NCBI RefSeq assembly: GCF_000307265.1
Contig: NZ_DF158896.1
Coordinates: 597,209-661,208 of the forward strand
DNA length: 64,000 nt
Direction: 5' to 3'
Source: Oscillibacter ruminantium GH1
GTDB taxonomy: Bacteria > Bacillota > Clostridia > Oscillospirales > Oscillospiraceae
Position numbers and translations under genes: made by a program. This document shows, piece after piece, positions 7,367-16,452 of this stretch. Numbering within the stretch: the first letter of the stretch is position 1; every line of letters begins with the position of its first letter. Under the pieces are notes generated by a model, which was not told where the DNA came from, searched no databases, and saw nothing but the letters and a program-made list of their open reading frames with translations.

Positions 7367-10300
7367 TCACGCCCTTTCCAGCTCCCGCATCCGCAGCAGC
7401 ATTTTCAGGTCGTTTTCAAGGCACTGGGAGGCGGACAGGTTCATATCATAGCCCAAGCACACACCCTTATCAGGCGCCAGCGGCAGGATCACCGCCTCGC
7501 TGAGCCGGGAGAGCGTCAGGTTCCGGGCAAAGGTGCGGCGATACTCTGTCTCCAGCGTCAGCAGGATGTCACGGGCGTTTTCGATGCAGACACGGGAGAA
7601 GTTGAACACCGCCTTTTGGGTGCAGCTGCGATAAAATCTGGGGTAAACGTAGGGCAGAATCATGTTGACCGACGGCGTCAACTGGGGTTGGTCACCCGAG
7701 GAGCGGGCCACGGTGTCTCCGCCGATGAAGGGATACATGGTGGACTCCACAAACCAGGCGCGCATGTTGGGGACGAAATACACGCAGTCCACATTCCGTC
7801 CCTTGGACACAATCAAATCCCGGCCCCGCCCGGAAAGAAGGCCCACCAGCACCCGGTCAATCTCCACGTCCTCCGCCCGGAACAGCGGGTCCAGCGCGCT
7901 GATGCGGTTGCCGGAATGAAGCAGGTCGTCCACCAGAATCACGGGGCGGTGAAAGGACTTCAGGGTCCGAATCTGACTGGGGAGCGGCGCGTACCGGGGA
8001 AACGCCTCGATGGTGAAGGAATTGAGATCCGGCGCAAACACTTTGTCGGTGTGAATGGTTTTGGTGACGGTGTTGGGAATGGCGTTGCCACGGAGAATTT
8101 TTCCGAAAGGAACGCACATTTTCTCGCCCAATACCCGGGGGTGGGTGGGTTCCGAGGGAACGTTGTTCAGTTCCACGATGCGGCCCACCAGCCGGTGGTA
8201 GATTACCTCCGCGTTCAGTGACAGCACCAATACGCCGGGATAGAGATCACAGATGGCCCGTTGAAAATTCTCGTGGCCCTTTCGCACGGCGGCAAGAACC
8301 GCCGGATTGGAGGCAAACGGCTCTTTCAGAGTGGTGGGGATGTTCTGAATCAGTACAGAGGGAGAGCGCATGTCGACCAGCAACAGCGGACTCGTTCCAC
8401 TGGGCGGTCCGGGGCGAAAACCCTGCCGCTGGAGCAGGTCCAGCGTTTCTGGATCGGATTGGTCTGCGGTGGGATACCATACAGCGTATCCGCAGTCGGA
8501 CGCCATAGACCGGCTCAACGCCTCCGTCAGCAAAAGCTGGCCCACATCGTAGGTCCCGCCGGAGCCTTTCGCGGTGTACAGTCCCGTCAAAAGGGCGATG
8601 CGTCCGGCAGTCCGCTCCCGGACGTAATTGGCGAGATTCGCGTCTCCCAGCGCGTCGTAAAGCGTGGCGGTGTTCACTGTCCGCAGCGTCAGAAAACCCA
8701 GAATTCTGGGGCGGGGTCCTTGTGCCCGGAGAACCATGAAGGAATCTCCCGGTTCCAACCGGGGCGGCAGGGAGCGGCCTTCGCTGACTGCGGCGGAAAG
8801 ATCCTCCATCAAGGCCCGGTCCGGCCGCTCCACAAAGGAGAAATCCAGATCGCTGGCCCGCAAGAGCTGCTTATACTGCGGCTCCCTCAGGTACAGGCTG
8901 TTGCGGTAGATATAGTCCTGCACGGTGGGGTCCACCAGATTGGAGATGTCCCGGCCCAGATCAATGTTTTCCCGAATGCGGGTGGAGCTGATATCCTCCA
9001 AATGGGTGGGCAGCTCCAATTGCAGGACCTTACCCTTGATGCACCGCAGGTCGGGGTCAATTTCGTGGCCCTCTGCGTCGCTGGAACGGCGAAACACGAT
9101 GTGGTTGAGAAACTGCACGGACCCCTCCGTGGGGGCCGCGCGATAGGACGAGGCGTTGGCCACTACGTCAGACCCCACGGCCAGATACAACTCCCGTCCT
9201 GCGAAGACCTCCCGCAATCGGTTCAGGCTCCGTGAATCCGCCAGATTCACGGGAATGTCGTGGGGGAAAAGGTATACGCCGAACTGGTCCGCCACGGACA
9301 TGGACACGATCTGCCGCCGGATGAGAGATGGCTGGGCTTTTTTCGACCAAGAGAATTCGTCAATGGCGAGATACACCTCGAATCCCCGGTCCCGGATGGC
9401 CTGCACAATGCCCTTGTGGGACAGCGAGAAGGGGTCGAAGGTGCCTGGGAAAAACGCCGCCGCAGGCGGCTGGGGGAAATGGAATGGCCCGTCGTCCAGC
9501 AGGTGGGACAAAATGAAACGGTAGATGTGGGAGAGCGTGGCGGCAGTATAGAAAAATGTCAGCTCCCGTTCATCGCTCTCATTCATCAGGAATAGGATTT
9601 TTTTCGCCATCAGGACGAACAGAGCATCCTTGTCCTCAAATTCCAGCGCGCCGGAGGCAAACAGACCGTCGCCCAAAATGTGGAGCGTGGTCTGGCGGAC
9701 GGATTCACGGCAGGAGGCCAGCCCCCGCAGCAAAAGCCCCGCCAGACGGGTGCGCCGCTGAACGACGGCGTAATCGTCCTCCTGAAACCGCGCGGCGTAC
9801 ACCGCGTAATATTCCAGCATGGAGCCGATGGTCCGCAGGGCGGCGGACACCACTCCCGCGTTGGGGGAGGAGAGGAGAAATTCCATTTGGCCGATGACCT
9901 CATCCAGCTCTCTGGGGTGGAGCCACAGGGAGAACCGGCCCAGATATTCGGGGATATACTTGGAGCTGTCCACGTCTCCTGTTTCCAGAGATTTGGAAAG
10001 CTCCACGGCGATCTCGTTCCGCCGGTCCGGCGTGAGGAGGGAGGCAAGGCTCAAAAGAGACGCGCCCGCCACCTGCCGCACCACCACGTTTTCACTGACC
10101 TTCATCAGGTTGGAGAAGTGGGTGGCGATGTGCAGCACGTTCTGATGACCTCCCTGTTCCACCTGCTCCAGCAGATACTCCACGCCCACGGCCTTTAAAA
10201 GCCAAGGAGTGGCAGTTTTCAGGTTGTCCAGAAACACATTGCTGATGGCGCTTTGACGGCGCAAAAACGCCTCCTGCTCCGCCATGTCCAGTCCGAACCG

Positions 10301-12187
10301 GCGGCACAGCTGGGTTTGCAAAAACAGCAGGGGAATGCTGATGCCGCATTCCGCTTCCGCGGCGGCAGTACAGATGCTCTCCCGCTCTGGCGCGTCCTCG
10401 GGCAGCGCCTCCAGCAGATGACGCAGCAGACGCATGGCGGCGGCCTTCTGCGCCTCGCCGCCGTTTGCCAGCCAGTAGATGGCAAAGTCTGCAAAGGTCT
10501 TTAAGTTTTCCTCGCTGCATTGGGAGAGAGGGAAGTTAACCACGGTGTCCAGCAGGGCGAAAGCGGCGCCGTCTTCCACGGCGCGGGGATCAGCATAGTG
10601 GCGGAACAGCTCCGCCGCAAAAATCTCGCCATCTGCCCGGGAAGCGTGGGACAGCAGGGAGTCCACCGCCAGCTTTGCGGCATAGCGAATCCTGCTGACC
10701 TGCACGGGCGTGAGCCGCCGGTCGGGGTAGATCAGCCGGGCCAGATACTCCTTCCATAAAGCGAAGGGCCGCCGGTCCGCCGGGTCCGGCTCCGCCCCAG
10801 AGGGCAGTTCCTTTTTATAGCCGGAGTTAAACCCCGCCAGCACCCGGCCCATCAGCGCCGCCGCCTGACGGCGCACGCCCCCGTCGGGAATCAGCAGCAG
10901 ATCATAGAGAAATTCCAGCGTCTGCTCCTTTTGGGACGCGGACCAATAGGTGAAGTATTCCTCAAAGATGCCGAGATACGCACCCAGCCGCGCGGCGTTT
11001 TGCTCGCTGCGGGCGGATTCCAGAATGTTGGCGAACAGCTGCTCGTGACCCAGCCGGTGCATCAGCCGCAGGTTGTGATCCACCGCCGTCAGCCGCAGAG
11101 CTGTTACCACCTGCTGGGGGCGCATCAGCGCCGGGTCCGTTTTGGGCGGGGGCGGCGTGTTGGCTCCGGAGAGAGTTGCATCCGCACCAAAGGAGCAGAT
11201 ATAGTCCTCGAAGTCCACCAGTTTTGCATAAACATGGCGGTAGCGCAGCTCTTTCACATAGTTTACGTTGTCCAGCTTGCTCAGAATGACGTCGAAGGCC
11301 TCCTGAAGGGAGTAAATCCGGGCGATCTCCTGCCCGCTCTCGTCCCGGGACTGCTTCACCCGAAAATCCGCGTAGACCAGCGCCAAAGACTCCGAGGACA
11401 GGTTCTCCAGTTCCAAATCCCATACGGAGTGATTGGCCGCAATATGACCGATGGTTTCAAGGCCCCGCTGGGTGAACCACTGATCCGTATAGTGGTAGTG
11501 GAGATAGGGGACGCGTTCGCCGGGCTTGCAGCCGAATTTTCCAATGTCGTGTCCCGCCGCTGCGCCGGAGAGCAGAGGCAGGTCCACGCACCCGCCTGTG
11601 GCGTAATAGGGCCGCATAACGCTCATGGCGACATGATGGACTCCCGCGATGTGTTCCAGTGTGCGGAAAGGGGTCACTTCACGGCCAAGGCGCATGGCCT
11701 CGTAAACGTATTCCCCCCGAAAGCGCACCAGAAACTGCCGGTATTCCTCGGCAGTGCTGCTGTGGGCCAGCTCCTCTTCCGTACAAAAGGCAAAGTCGAA
11801 CTGCGGATCGAAGGGGAGCGCCTCCCGCTCCGCGTCAAACAGTACCTGTAAAATGTTCAGGTAGCAAAGGGCCGCATCCCGCTGCTTGGCGGTGTGCTCC
11901 ACGTCCGCCTCGTCATAGAGCAGGGAAACTGCCACATGATAGGCATAGACCATCCAGCCCTCCTTGGGCGGAGGCGTCAGCCGGTTCAAAAGCGGCAGGG
12001 CCATCTCCAATACCTGATCGCAGGTCAGCCGCTGCTCAAAGGGCAGCAGAACGTTCAGCGGTCCTTCCCACTCCTGCGGTATCACCAGCGCGGCGGCGTC
12101 CGCCCCGCTCATAGCCAGCTTGCGCAGAAAGGTCTGCGCCTCAAAAGCGCCCAACAGGGCCTCGGTCAGCGATTTAACAGTGTCCAT
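7367..12187 (-). CDS. giant multidomain protein: HD phosphohydrolase - HEAT - NadD-like nucleotidyltransferase - GNAT-like - phosphoribosyltransferase
   Basis: 1606 residues. Seen in order: an HD domain (about 165-330) with H179/H184-185, H213-D214 in G-H-D-I-G-K-F-G, H248/H253 and a later aspartate, like YqeK; a long helical region (about 400-880) that looks like HEAT repeats; a NadD-type nucleotidyltransferase (about 910-1095) with G-T-F-D-P-F-S-L-S-H-K-G (915-926) and the C-terminal D-I-S-S-T-R-I-R signature; a region (about 1110-1260) resembling GNAT; and a type I phosphoribosyltransferase (about 1300-1490) with V-I-L-V-D-D-L-L-H-S-G-N-R, D1420-D1421. The first histidine of the HxGH motif is serine. 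YqeK and NadD are separate adjacent genes elsewhere, so this looks like their fusion plus salvage-type domains. A GGAGGA site precedes ATG. Overall function unknown; nucleotide or NAD metabolism is inferred. Confidence 0.75.
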   Translation of the reverse strand: MDTVKSLTEALLGAFEAQTFLRKLAMSGADAAALVIPQEWEGPLNVLLPFEQRLTCDQVLEMALPLLNRLTPPPKEGWMVYAYHVAVSLLYDEADVEHTAKQRDAALCYLNILQVLFDAEREALPFDPQFDFAFCTEEELAHSSTAEEYRQFLVRFRGEYVYEAMRLGREVTPFRTLEHIAGVHHVAMSVMRPYYATGGCVDLPLLSGAAAGHDIGKFGCKPGERVPYLHYHYTDQWFTQRGLETIGHIAANHSVWDLELENLSSESLALVYADFRVKQSRDESGQEIARIYSLQEAFDVILSKLDNVNYVKELRYRHVYAKLVDFEDYICSFGADATLSGANTPPPPKTDPALMRPQQVVTALRLTAVDHNLRLMHRLGHEQLFANILESARSEQNAARLGAYLGIFEEYFTYWSASQKEQTLEFLYDLLLIPDGGVRRQAAALMGRVLAGFNSGYKKELPSGAEPDPADRRPFALWKEYLARLIYPDRRLTPVQVSRIRYAAKLAVDSLLSHASRADGEIFAAELFRHYADPRAVEDGAAFALLDTVVNFPLSQCSEENLKTFADFAIYWLANGGEAQKAAAMRLLRHLLEALPEDAPERESICTAAAEAECGISIPLLFLQTQLCRRFGLDMAEQEAFLRRQSAISNVFLDNLKTATPWLLKAVGVEYLLEQVEQGGHQNVLHIATHFSNLMKVSENVVVRQVAGASLLSLASLLTPDRRNEIAVELSKSLETGDVDSSKYIPEYLGRFSLWLHPRELDEVIGQMEFLLSSPNAGVVSAALRTIGSMLEYYAVYAARFQEDDYAVVQRRTRLAGLLLRGLASCRESVRQTTLHILGDGLFASGALEFEDKDALFVLMAKKILFLMNESDERELTFFYTAATLSHIYRFILSHLLDDGPFHFPQPPAAAFFPGTFDPFSLSHKGIVQAIRDRGFEVYLAIDEFSWSKKAQPSLIRRQIVSMSVADQFGVYLFPHDIPVNLADSRSLNRLREVFAGRELYLAVGSDVVANASSYRAAPTEGSVQFLNHIVFRRSSDAEGHEIDPDLRCIKGKVLQLELPTHLEDISSTRIRENIDLGRDISNLVDPTVQDYIYRNSLYLREPQYKQLLRASDLDFSFVERPDRALMEDLSAAVSEGRSLPPRLEPGDSFMVLRAQGPRPRILGFLTLRTVNTATLYDALGDANLANYVRERTAGRIALLTGLYTAKGSGGTYDVGQLLLTEALSRSMASDCGYAVWYPTADQSDPETLDLLQRQGFRPGPPSGTSPLLLVDMRSPSVLIQNIPTTLKEPFASNPAVLAAVRKGHENFQRAICDLYPGVLVLSLNAEVIYHRLVGRIVELNNVPSEPTHPRVLGEKMCVPFGKILRGNAIPNTVTKTIHTDKVFAPDLNSFTIEAFPRYAPLPSQIRTLKSFHRPVILVDDLLHSGNRISALDPLFRAEDVEIDRVLVGLLSGRGRDLIVSKGRNVDCVYFVPNMRAWFVESTMYPFIGGDTVARSSGDQPQLTPSVNMILPYVYPRFYRSCTQKAVFNFSRVCIENARDILLTLETEYRRTFARNLTLSRLSEAVILPLAPDKGVCLGYDMNLSASQCLENDLKMLLRMRELERA

Positions 12188-12394
12188 GATCGTTCCTCCG
12201 TTTCGCGCGCAAAAGCGCGCGTTTTCGGCGCGGTAGCCGCATGGGGCAGCCGATTTACCCGTAATAAGTAATTCTATTATACAGCGCTTTTTCCCGGCAA
12301 AAAAGGACGCCGCCGCTATTTCTTTAGCTTTGGCGGACTATCTGAATTTCAACCGGATTTTTAGGGGAAATTACAATATGCAGATCAAATATAC

Positions 12395-12440
12395 GGAGAA
12401 TAAAAGACTGCGGGCTTACGCCCGCAGTCTTTTATTCTCC
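12395..12440 (-). terminator. terminator after the rhomboid-like gene
   Basis: Perfect 21-base inverted repeat (12395-12415 and 12420-12440) with a 4-base loop, directly after the stop codon of the minus-strand rhomboid-like gene. It is among the longest perfect stems in the window. The rest of 12188-12394 is AT-rich and holds a TATAAT (12276-12281, reverse strand) that may be the -10 of the giant gene. Confidence 0.75.
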
Positions 12441-12441
12441 G

Positions 12442-13311
12442 CTATGAAGTAAAATGCTCGTGGTTGAAAATGTGGTCCTCGCAGAAGCAGTGATACCCCG
12501 CACAGCGGGAGCAATACCGGAACTGGAGGTTGGGATAGTCCGTATCCGTCCGTCCGCAGACGCTGCACTTGTGGTGATAGCCCTGTTCCCGGGCCTTTTT
12601 TGCCTGCTGCTTGGCGGCGTCCTTGAACTGAATGGTCTGGTGGGAATTGCGGTGAGCGGCATAGCCCCGATGGCGGGCCACTGCATCGGAAATTTCCGAC
12701 CAGAAGAAGACGAAGAAGTTCAGCAGTGCCACCACCGGCAGCAGTGCGCCAATCAGGTTCAGTCGGAACGCTGCCCCCAGAATGTCCACGGCGAATAGTG
12801 CTCCGTCCAGCCATGCCAGCCACTTGACTTTGATAGGTATAATAAAGAACAAAAGCACCTGCATGTCCGGATAGAGCGCTGCAAAGGCGAAGAACATGGA
12901 CATGTTGATGTAGTAGGTGCCCCAAACGGTGCCGTTGCCCCCGGTCAGATAGACGATAAAGCCTGTCAGAACCGTCAGTACCATGCCGCAGAGATAGTAC
13001 AACGTGAATTTCGGTGTGCCCCATTCCCGTTCCAGCATACTGCCAATCCAGAAGTAGAAATATAGGGAGATGGCCAGCGTGAAGAGATTGGTGCTGCCCG
13101 GAACAAAGATGAATGTTACCAGCCGCCAAATCTCCCCGTGAAGCACCGCGCCGGGATCAAAACCGAGAAAGGCGATTGCCCCGTAGTTGCTGAAGCGGAG
13201 CAGGAGAAACGCGATCAGGTTGCCCACCACGATGAATTTCATCAGATTGGGAATGCCAAACCGGGGATGGGAGTAAGCAAACCGGTCCACGGCTTCGTTG
13301 AGTTTTTTCAA
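12442..13311 (-). CDS. rhomboid-like membrane protein with C-terminal zinc ribbon
   Basis: 289 residues. Six hydrophobic segments between about 30 and 205 follow the rhomboid pattern, including the early W-R-L-V-T-F-I-F-V-P segment. The catalytic G-x-S-G is not visible: the corresponding helix reads G-T-Y-Y-I-N-M-S-M, so it is probably a pseudoprotease or an activity-altered member. The last 60 residues hold C-S-V-C, a further C-S-R-C, then H and C residues (Y-H-C-F-C-E-D-H), a likely zinc-binding module. I chose the TTG at 13311 because GGAGGG lies 7 bases upstream; the longer frame to 13344 lacks a ribosome site. Confidence 0.7.
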   Translation of the reverse strand: MKKLNEAVDRFAYSHPRFGIPNLMKFIVVGNLIAFLLLRFSNYGAIAFLGFDPGAVLHGEIWRLVTFIFVPGSTNLFTLAISLYFYFWIGSMLEREWGTPKFTLYYLCGMVLTVLTGFIVYLTGGNGTVWGTYYINMSMFFAFAALYPDMQVLLFFIIPIKVKWLAWLDGALFAVDILGAAFRLNLIGALLPVVALLNFFVFFWSEISDAVARHRGYAAHRNSHQTIQFKDAAKQQAKKAREQGYHHKCSVCGRTDTDYPNLQFRYCSRCAGYHCFCEDHIFNHEHFTS

Positions 13312-13449
13312 TGAAGGACCCTCCAAGCATACAGGTAAAATCAATGGTAAATATTATAACCAGATTCCGGGGAAAAGTCATGTATAATTTTTGAATTTCT
13401 GCTTTTTTCCGGTTTTTTCGCAAAAACGACAATTTCTCGGAAATATCTA

Positions 13450-13478
13450 TTGACAATCCGGGAAAGATTCTATATGCT
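13450..13478 (+). promoter_or_regulatory. promoter of the metK riboswitch transcript
   Basis: TTGACA (13450-13455), a 17-base spacer and TATGCT (13473-13478), about 20 bases before the first aptamer stem. The -35 is consensus and the -10 is near consensus. Confidence 0.65.
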
Positions 13479-13496
13479 ATTATACACAATTAAATA

Positions 13497-13589
13497 CCTT
13501 ATCAAGAGTGGCGGAGGGAACGGCCCGATGAAACCACGGCAACCTGTCTTTGACAAGGTGCCAAATCCGACGGAATCCGACAGATGAGG
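13497..13589 (+). ncRNA. SAM-I (S-box) riboswitch aptamer
   Basis: The conserved S-box core is present: A-T-C-A-A-G-A-G then GGCGGAGGGAACGGCCCGAT, GAAACCACGGCAACC and GGTGCCAAATCC. P1 is formed by CCTTATC (13497-13503) and GATGAGG (13583-13589). S-box RNAs bind S-adenosylmethionine and switch off downstream genes. It lies 103 bases before metK, the SAM synthetase gene, a classical target, and is followed by its own terminator, so control is by transcription attenuation. Confidence 0.93.
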
Positions 13590-13590
13590 A

Positions 13591-13638
13591 GCAAAAGAAC
13601 TTTTGCGTACTTTCTATGTCGGAAAGTGCGCGTTTTTT
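13591..13638 (+). terminator. riboswitch-controlled terminator (expression platform)
   Basis: A 10-pair stem GCGTACTTTC (13605-13614) with GAAAGTGCGC (13622-13631) is followed by GTTTTTT. Just upstream GCAAAAG / CTTTTGC (13591-13597, 13600-13606) forms a second short hairpin whose 3' arm overlaps the terminator by two bases. When SAM holds P1 closed the terminator should form and stop metK transcription. Confidence 0.8.
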
Positions 13639-13691
13639 ATGCTTCAACGTGCCGCCGCATTGCGGCGGGGCCAAAAGAAAGGAAGATCATT

Positions 13692-14876
13692 ATGGCAAGA
13701 CACTATCTCTTTACCTCTGAATCCGTGACCGAGGGTCACCCCGACAAAATCTGCGACCAGATTTCCGACGCGGTTCTGGACGCGATTCTGGAGCAGGACC
13801 CACAGGGCCGCGTGGCCTGCGAAACCACGGCCTGCACCGGATTGATCCACGTCATGGGAGAGATCACCACCAGCTGCTATGTGGACATCCCCAAGATTGC
13901 CCGGGAAGTCGTCCGGGAGATTGGTTATGACCGGGGCAAGTATGGCTTTGACTGCGACACCTGCGCCGTGGTCACCTCTATCGACGAACAGTCCGACGAT
14001 ATCGCGCTGGGCGTGGACAAGTCACTGGAGAGCAAGGAAACCGGCGACAGTGAGCTTTCCAACGGCGCGGGCGATCAGGGCATGATGTTCGGCTATGCCT
14101 GCGACGAGACGCCGGAGCTGATGCCCCTGCCCCTGTCTCTGGCGCAGAAGCTGGCGATGCGCTTGACGGCGGTGCGCAAGAGCGGACAGCTTAAGTATCT
14201 CCGCCCTGACGGCAAGAGCCAGGTCACCGTGGAATACGACGAGAACAACCGCCCCGTCCGGGTGGACACCGTGGTGGTTTCCACCCAGCACGACCCGGAC
14301 GTGTCTCTGGACACCATCCGCAAGGATATGATCGAGCAGGTCATCAAAGCCGTCATCCCCGCCGACATGCTGGACGGCGACACGAAATACTATGTGAACC
14401 CCACTGGTCGTTTCGTCAAGGGCGGCCCGGCGGCGGACGCGGGCCTGACCGGACGGAAGATCATCGTGGATACCTACGGCGGCAGCGCTCCCCATGGCGG
14501 CGGCTGCTTCTCCGGCAAGGACCCTACCAAGGTGGACCGCTCCGCGGCCTACGCCGCGCGTTATGTGGCGAAAAACATCGTGGCGGCGGGGCTTGCAAAG
14601 CGCTGCCAGGTGGAGCTGGCCTATGCCATCGGCGTGGCCCAGCCCGTCAGCATTCTGGTGGATACCTTCGGCACCGGAACGGTGGGCGACGACAAGCTGG
14701 AGACGGCTGTGCGCAAGGTCTTTGACCTGCGCCCCACAGCCATCATCCGCGACCTCGACCTGCGCAAGCCCATCTACCGCAAGCTGGCGGCGTATGGCCA
14801 CATGGGCCGCACGGACCTCGGCGTAAAGTGGGAGGACACCGACCGGGCGGACGCTCTGAAGACCGCCATTCAGTAA
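13692..14876 (+). CDS. metK: S-adenosylmethionine synthetase
   Basis: 394 residues, the normal family length. It makes SAM from methionine and ATP. The N-terminal signature [11 protein letters not shown], the ATP-binding [12 protein letters not shown] hexapeptide region and the P-loop-like segment [14 protein letters not shown] are all present. ATG 13692 has AAAGGAAG upstream; the longer open frame crosses the riboswitch terminator and is not real. It is controlled by the upstream S-box. A terminator follows, so it is probably monocistronic. Confidence 0.98.
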   Translation: MARHYLFTSESVTEGHPDKICDQISDAVLDAILEQDPQGRVACETTACTGLIHVMGEITTSCYVDIPKIAREVVREIGYDRGKYGFDCDTCAVVTSIDEQSDDIALGVDKSLESKETGDSELSNGAGDQGMMFGYACDETPELMPLPLSLAQKLAMRLTAVRKSGQLKYLRPDGKSQVTVEYDENNRPVRVDTVVVSTQHDPDVSLDTIRKDMIEQVIKAVIPADMLDGDTKYYVNPTGRFVKGGPAADAGLTGRKIIVDTYGGSAPHGGGCFSGKDPTKVDRSAAYAARYVAKNIVAAGLAKRCQVELAYAIGVAQPVSILVDTFGTGTVGDDKLETAVRKVFDLRPTAIIRDLDLRKPIYRKLAAYGHMGRTDLGVKWEDTDRADALKTAIQ

Positions 14877-14894
14877 GAACTATCGAACTATAAG

Positions 14895-14930
14895 GCGCTC
14901 CGGGGATGTTTCTATCCTCGGAGCGCTTTT
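14895..14930 (+). terminator. terminator after metK
   Basis: GCGCTCCGGGGAT / ATCCTCGGAGCGC inverted repeat (14895-14907, 14914-14926; one G-T pair) followed by TTTT. Confidence 0.85.
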
Positions 14931-14999
14931 GCAGACTTGCCGTAGGCGGGGGATTGTGGTAAGATGCCAAATGTCATCACGAGGGGAAAAGGAACGTTT

Positions 15000-15692
15000 A
15001 TGAAGAAAAACCAGCTTGCCCGCGGAGCCATTTATCTGGCGGGAATCGTGATTCTGGCGGTGGGTGTAACCACGAATACGTTCACGGGCCTTGGCGTTTC
15101 CGCCATTGTCTCCGTGCCGTACAGCATTTCCGTCATCTGGGGAATCCCGTTGGGCGTGGTGACGTTTTGCTATTACTGCGCCTGCGTCGCTTTGCAGGCG
15201 CTGATCGGGTGGCGCTTCAGCAAGCCGCTGATTTTGGCCCTGCAAATTCCCATGGCGCTGCTGACCAGCAGCTTGATCGGCTGGCTCAGCGCGGCTCTGC
15301 CGTTTGCCCCGCAGACGGCGGCGGGGCGGTTTGCCCTGCTGGCGCTGGCGATTCTGCTCACCGGCGTGGGCGGGGCTATGATCGTGGATATGGCGCTGGT
15401 TCCCAATCCCGCCGATGCGCTGGCGGATGTGATCGGAAAGGCGCTGGACAGGGGCTTTGGTTTTGGCAAGAACGTGCTGGACGCGCTGGCGGTGGCATTG
15501 ACCTGTACCATCGGACTTGTGACGCTTGGACGGGTGGTGGGCGTCCAGATCGGGACGGTGTGCTGCGCGATCCTGATTGGACGCGTCATCGCGGTGTTTA
15601 ATCATTTTTTACACGCGCACCTGCGCCGCTTGGCGGGACTTTCCGATGCGGCGCGGCCACGCGAAGAAATTGAATCAACTGAAATGGAATGA
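15000..15692 (+). CDS. YczE/YyaS/YitT-type integral membrane protein
   Basis: 230 residues with about five or six hydrophobic segments. The N-terminal G-V-T-T-N-T-F-T-G-L-G-V-S-A and the later D-M-A-L-V-P-N-P-A-D-A-L segments match the YczE/YyaS/YitT membrane protein group (DUF6198-like), whose transport role is unproven. ATG 15000 follows GAGGGGAAAAGGAACG. It ends 9 bases before the HAD phosphatase start, so the two are probably cotranscribed. Confidence 0.75.
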   Translation: MKKNQLARGAIYLAGIVILAVGVTTNTFTGLGVSAIVSVPYSISVIWGIPLGVVTFCYYCACVALQALIGWRFSKPLILALQIPMALLTSSLIGWLSAALPFAPQTAAGRFALLALAILLTGVGGAMIVDMALVPNPADALADVIGKALDRGFGFGKNVLDALAVALTCTIGLVTLGRVVGVQIGTVCCAILIGRVIAVFNHFLHAHLRRLAGLSDAARPREEIESTEME

Positions 15693-15701
15693 GGCAGACT
15701 G

Positions 15702-16352
15702 ATGTTTAAAACGGCTATTTTTGACTTGGACGGAACTCTTTTGAATACGCTGGGCGATCTGACGGACGCCAGCAATTATATCTGCGCACAAAACGGCTGG
15801 CCCACCTTTACAGAGGAGCAAATCCGCCACATGGTGGGCAACGGCAATGCAAAACTGGTGGAGCGGTTTACGCCGGAAAACCAGCGGACGCCGGAGTGCT
15901 TGGCAAGGTCGATGGAACAGTTCATGGCCTATTATGATATTCACAAAATGGACCGAACGGCCCCGTATCCCGGCGTGGCGGAGGCCGTGGCGGCTCTGCG
16001 TGGCGCGGGCATAAAGACTGCGGTTTTCTCCAATAAGGCAGATGCGCTTTGCCCCGCGCTGGTGCGGCATTATTTCGGCGATGTATTCGATATCGTCCGG
16101 GGCAAGCGGGACGGCGTACCCGCCAAGCCGGACCCCACAGGAGTCTATGCGCTGATGGAGGAACTGGGAGCGGAGAAGGCGAGCACCGTTTACGTGGGCG
16201 ACAGCGACGTGGACGTGTTAACCGGGCACAATGCAGGACTAAAGGTCTGCGGCGTGATCTGGGGCTTCCGGGGCCGGGAGGAGCTGGCCCGGGCCGGCGC
16301 GGAACTGTTGGCGGAGACTGGGGAAGAGCTGGCAGAGCTGCTGCTGAGATAA
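15702..16352 (+). CDS. HAD-superfamily phosphatase, phosphoglycolate phosphatase-like
   Basis: 216 residues, HAD subfamily IA with an alpha-helical cap. Motif I F-D-L-D-G-T-L (residues 7-13) carries the nucleophile and acid/base aspartates; motif II is V-F-S-N-K; motif III lysine lies in P-A-K-P-D-P; motif IV is Y-V-G-D-S-D-V-D. These match Gph/PgmB-type phosphatases acting on small phosphoesters. Substrate cannot be fixed from sequence, though phosphoglycolate is the default prediction. It follows the YczE-type gene closely. Confidence 0.85.
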   Translation: MFKTAIFDLDGTLLNTLGDLTDASNYICAQNGWPTFTEEQIRHMVGNGNAKLVERFTPENQRTPECLARSMEQFMAYYDIHKMDRTAPYPGVAEAVAALRGAGIKTAVFSNKADALCPALVRHYFGDVFDIVRGKRDGVPAKPDPTGVYALMEELGAEKASTVYVGDSDVDVLTGHNAGLKVCGVIWGFRGREELARAGAELLAETGEELAELLLR

Positions 16353-16384
16353 GCACGACGCTTACTGCCCCATGCCGGTTTCGG

Positions 16385-16413
16385 TTGACCGATGGTGAAA
16401 AATAGGATATAGT
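16385..16413 (+). promoter_or_regulatory. promoter of the glycosyltransferase operon
   Basis: TTGACC (16385-16390), 17-base spacer, TATAGT (16408-16413), 40 bases before the glycosyltransferase ATG. Confidence 0.65.
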
Positions 16414-16452
16414 GTGCATGTTGCATCAATTGCATATTTAAGGAGTGGTATC

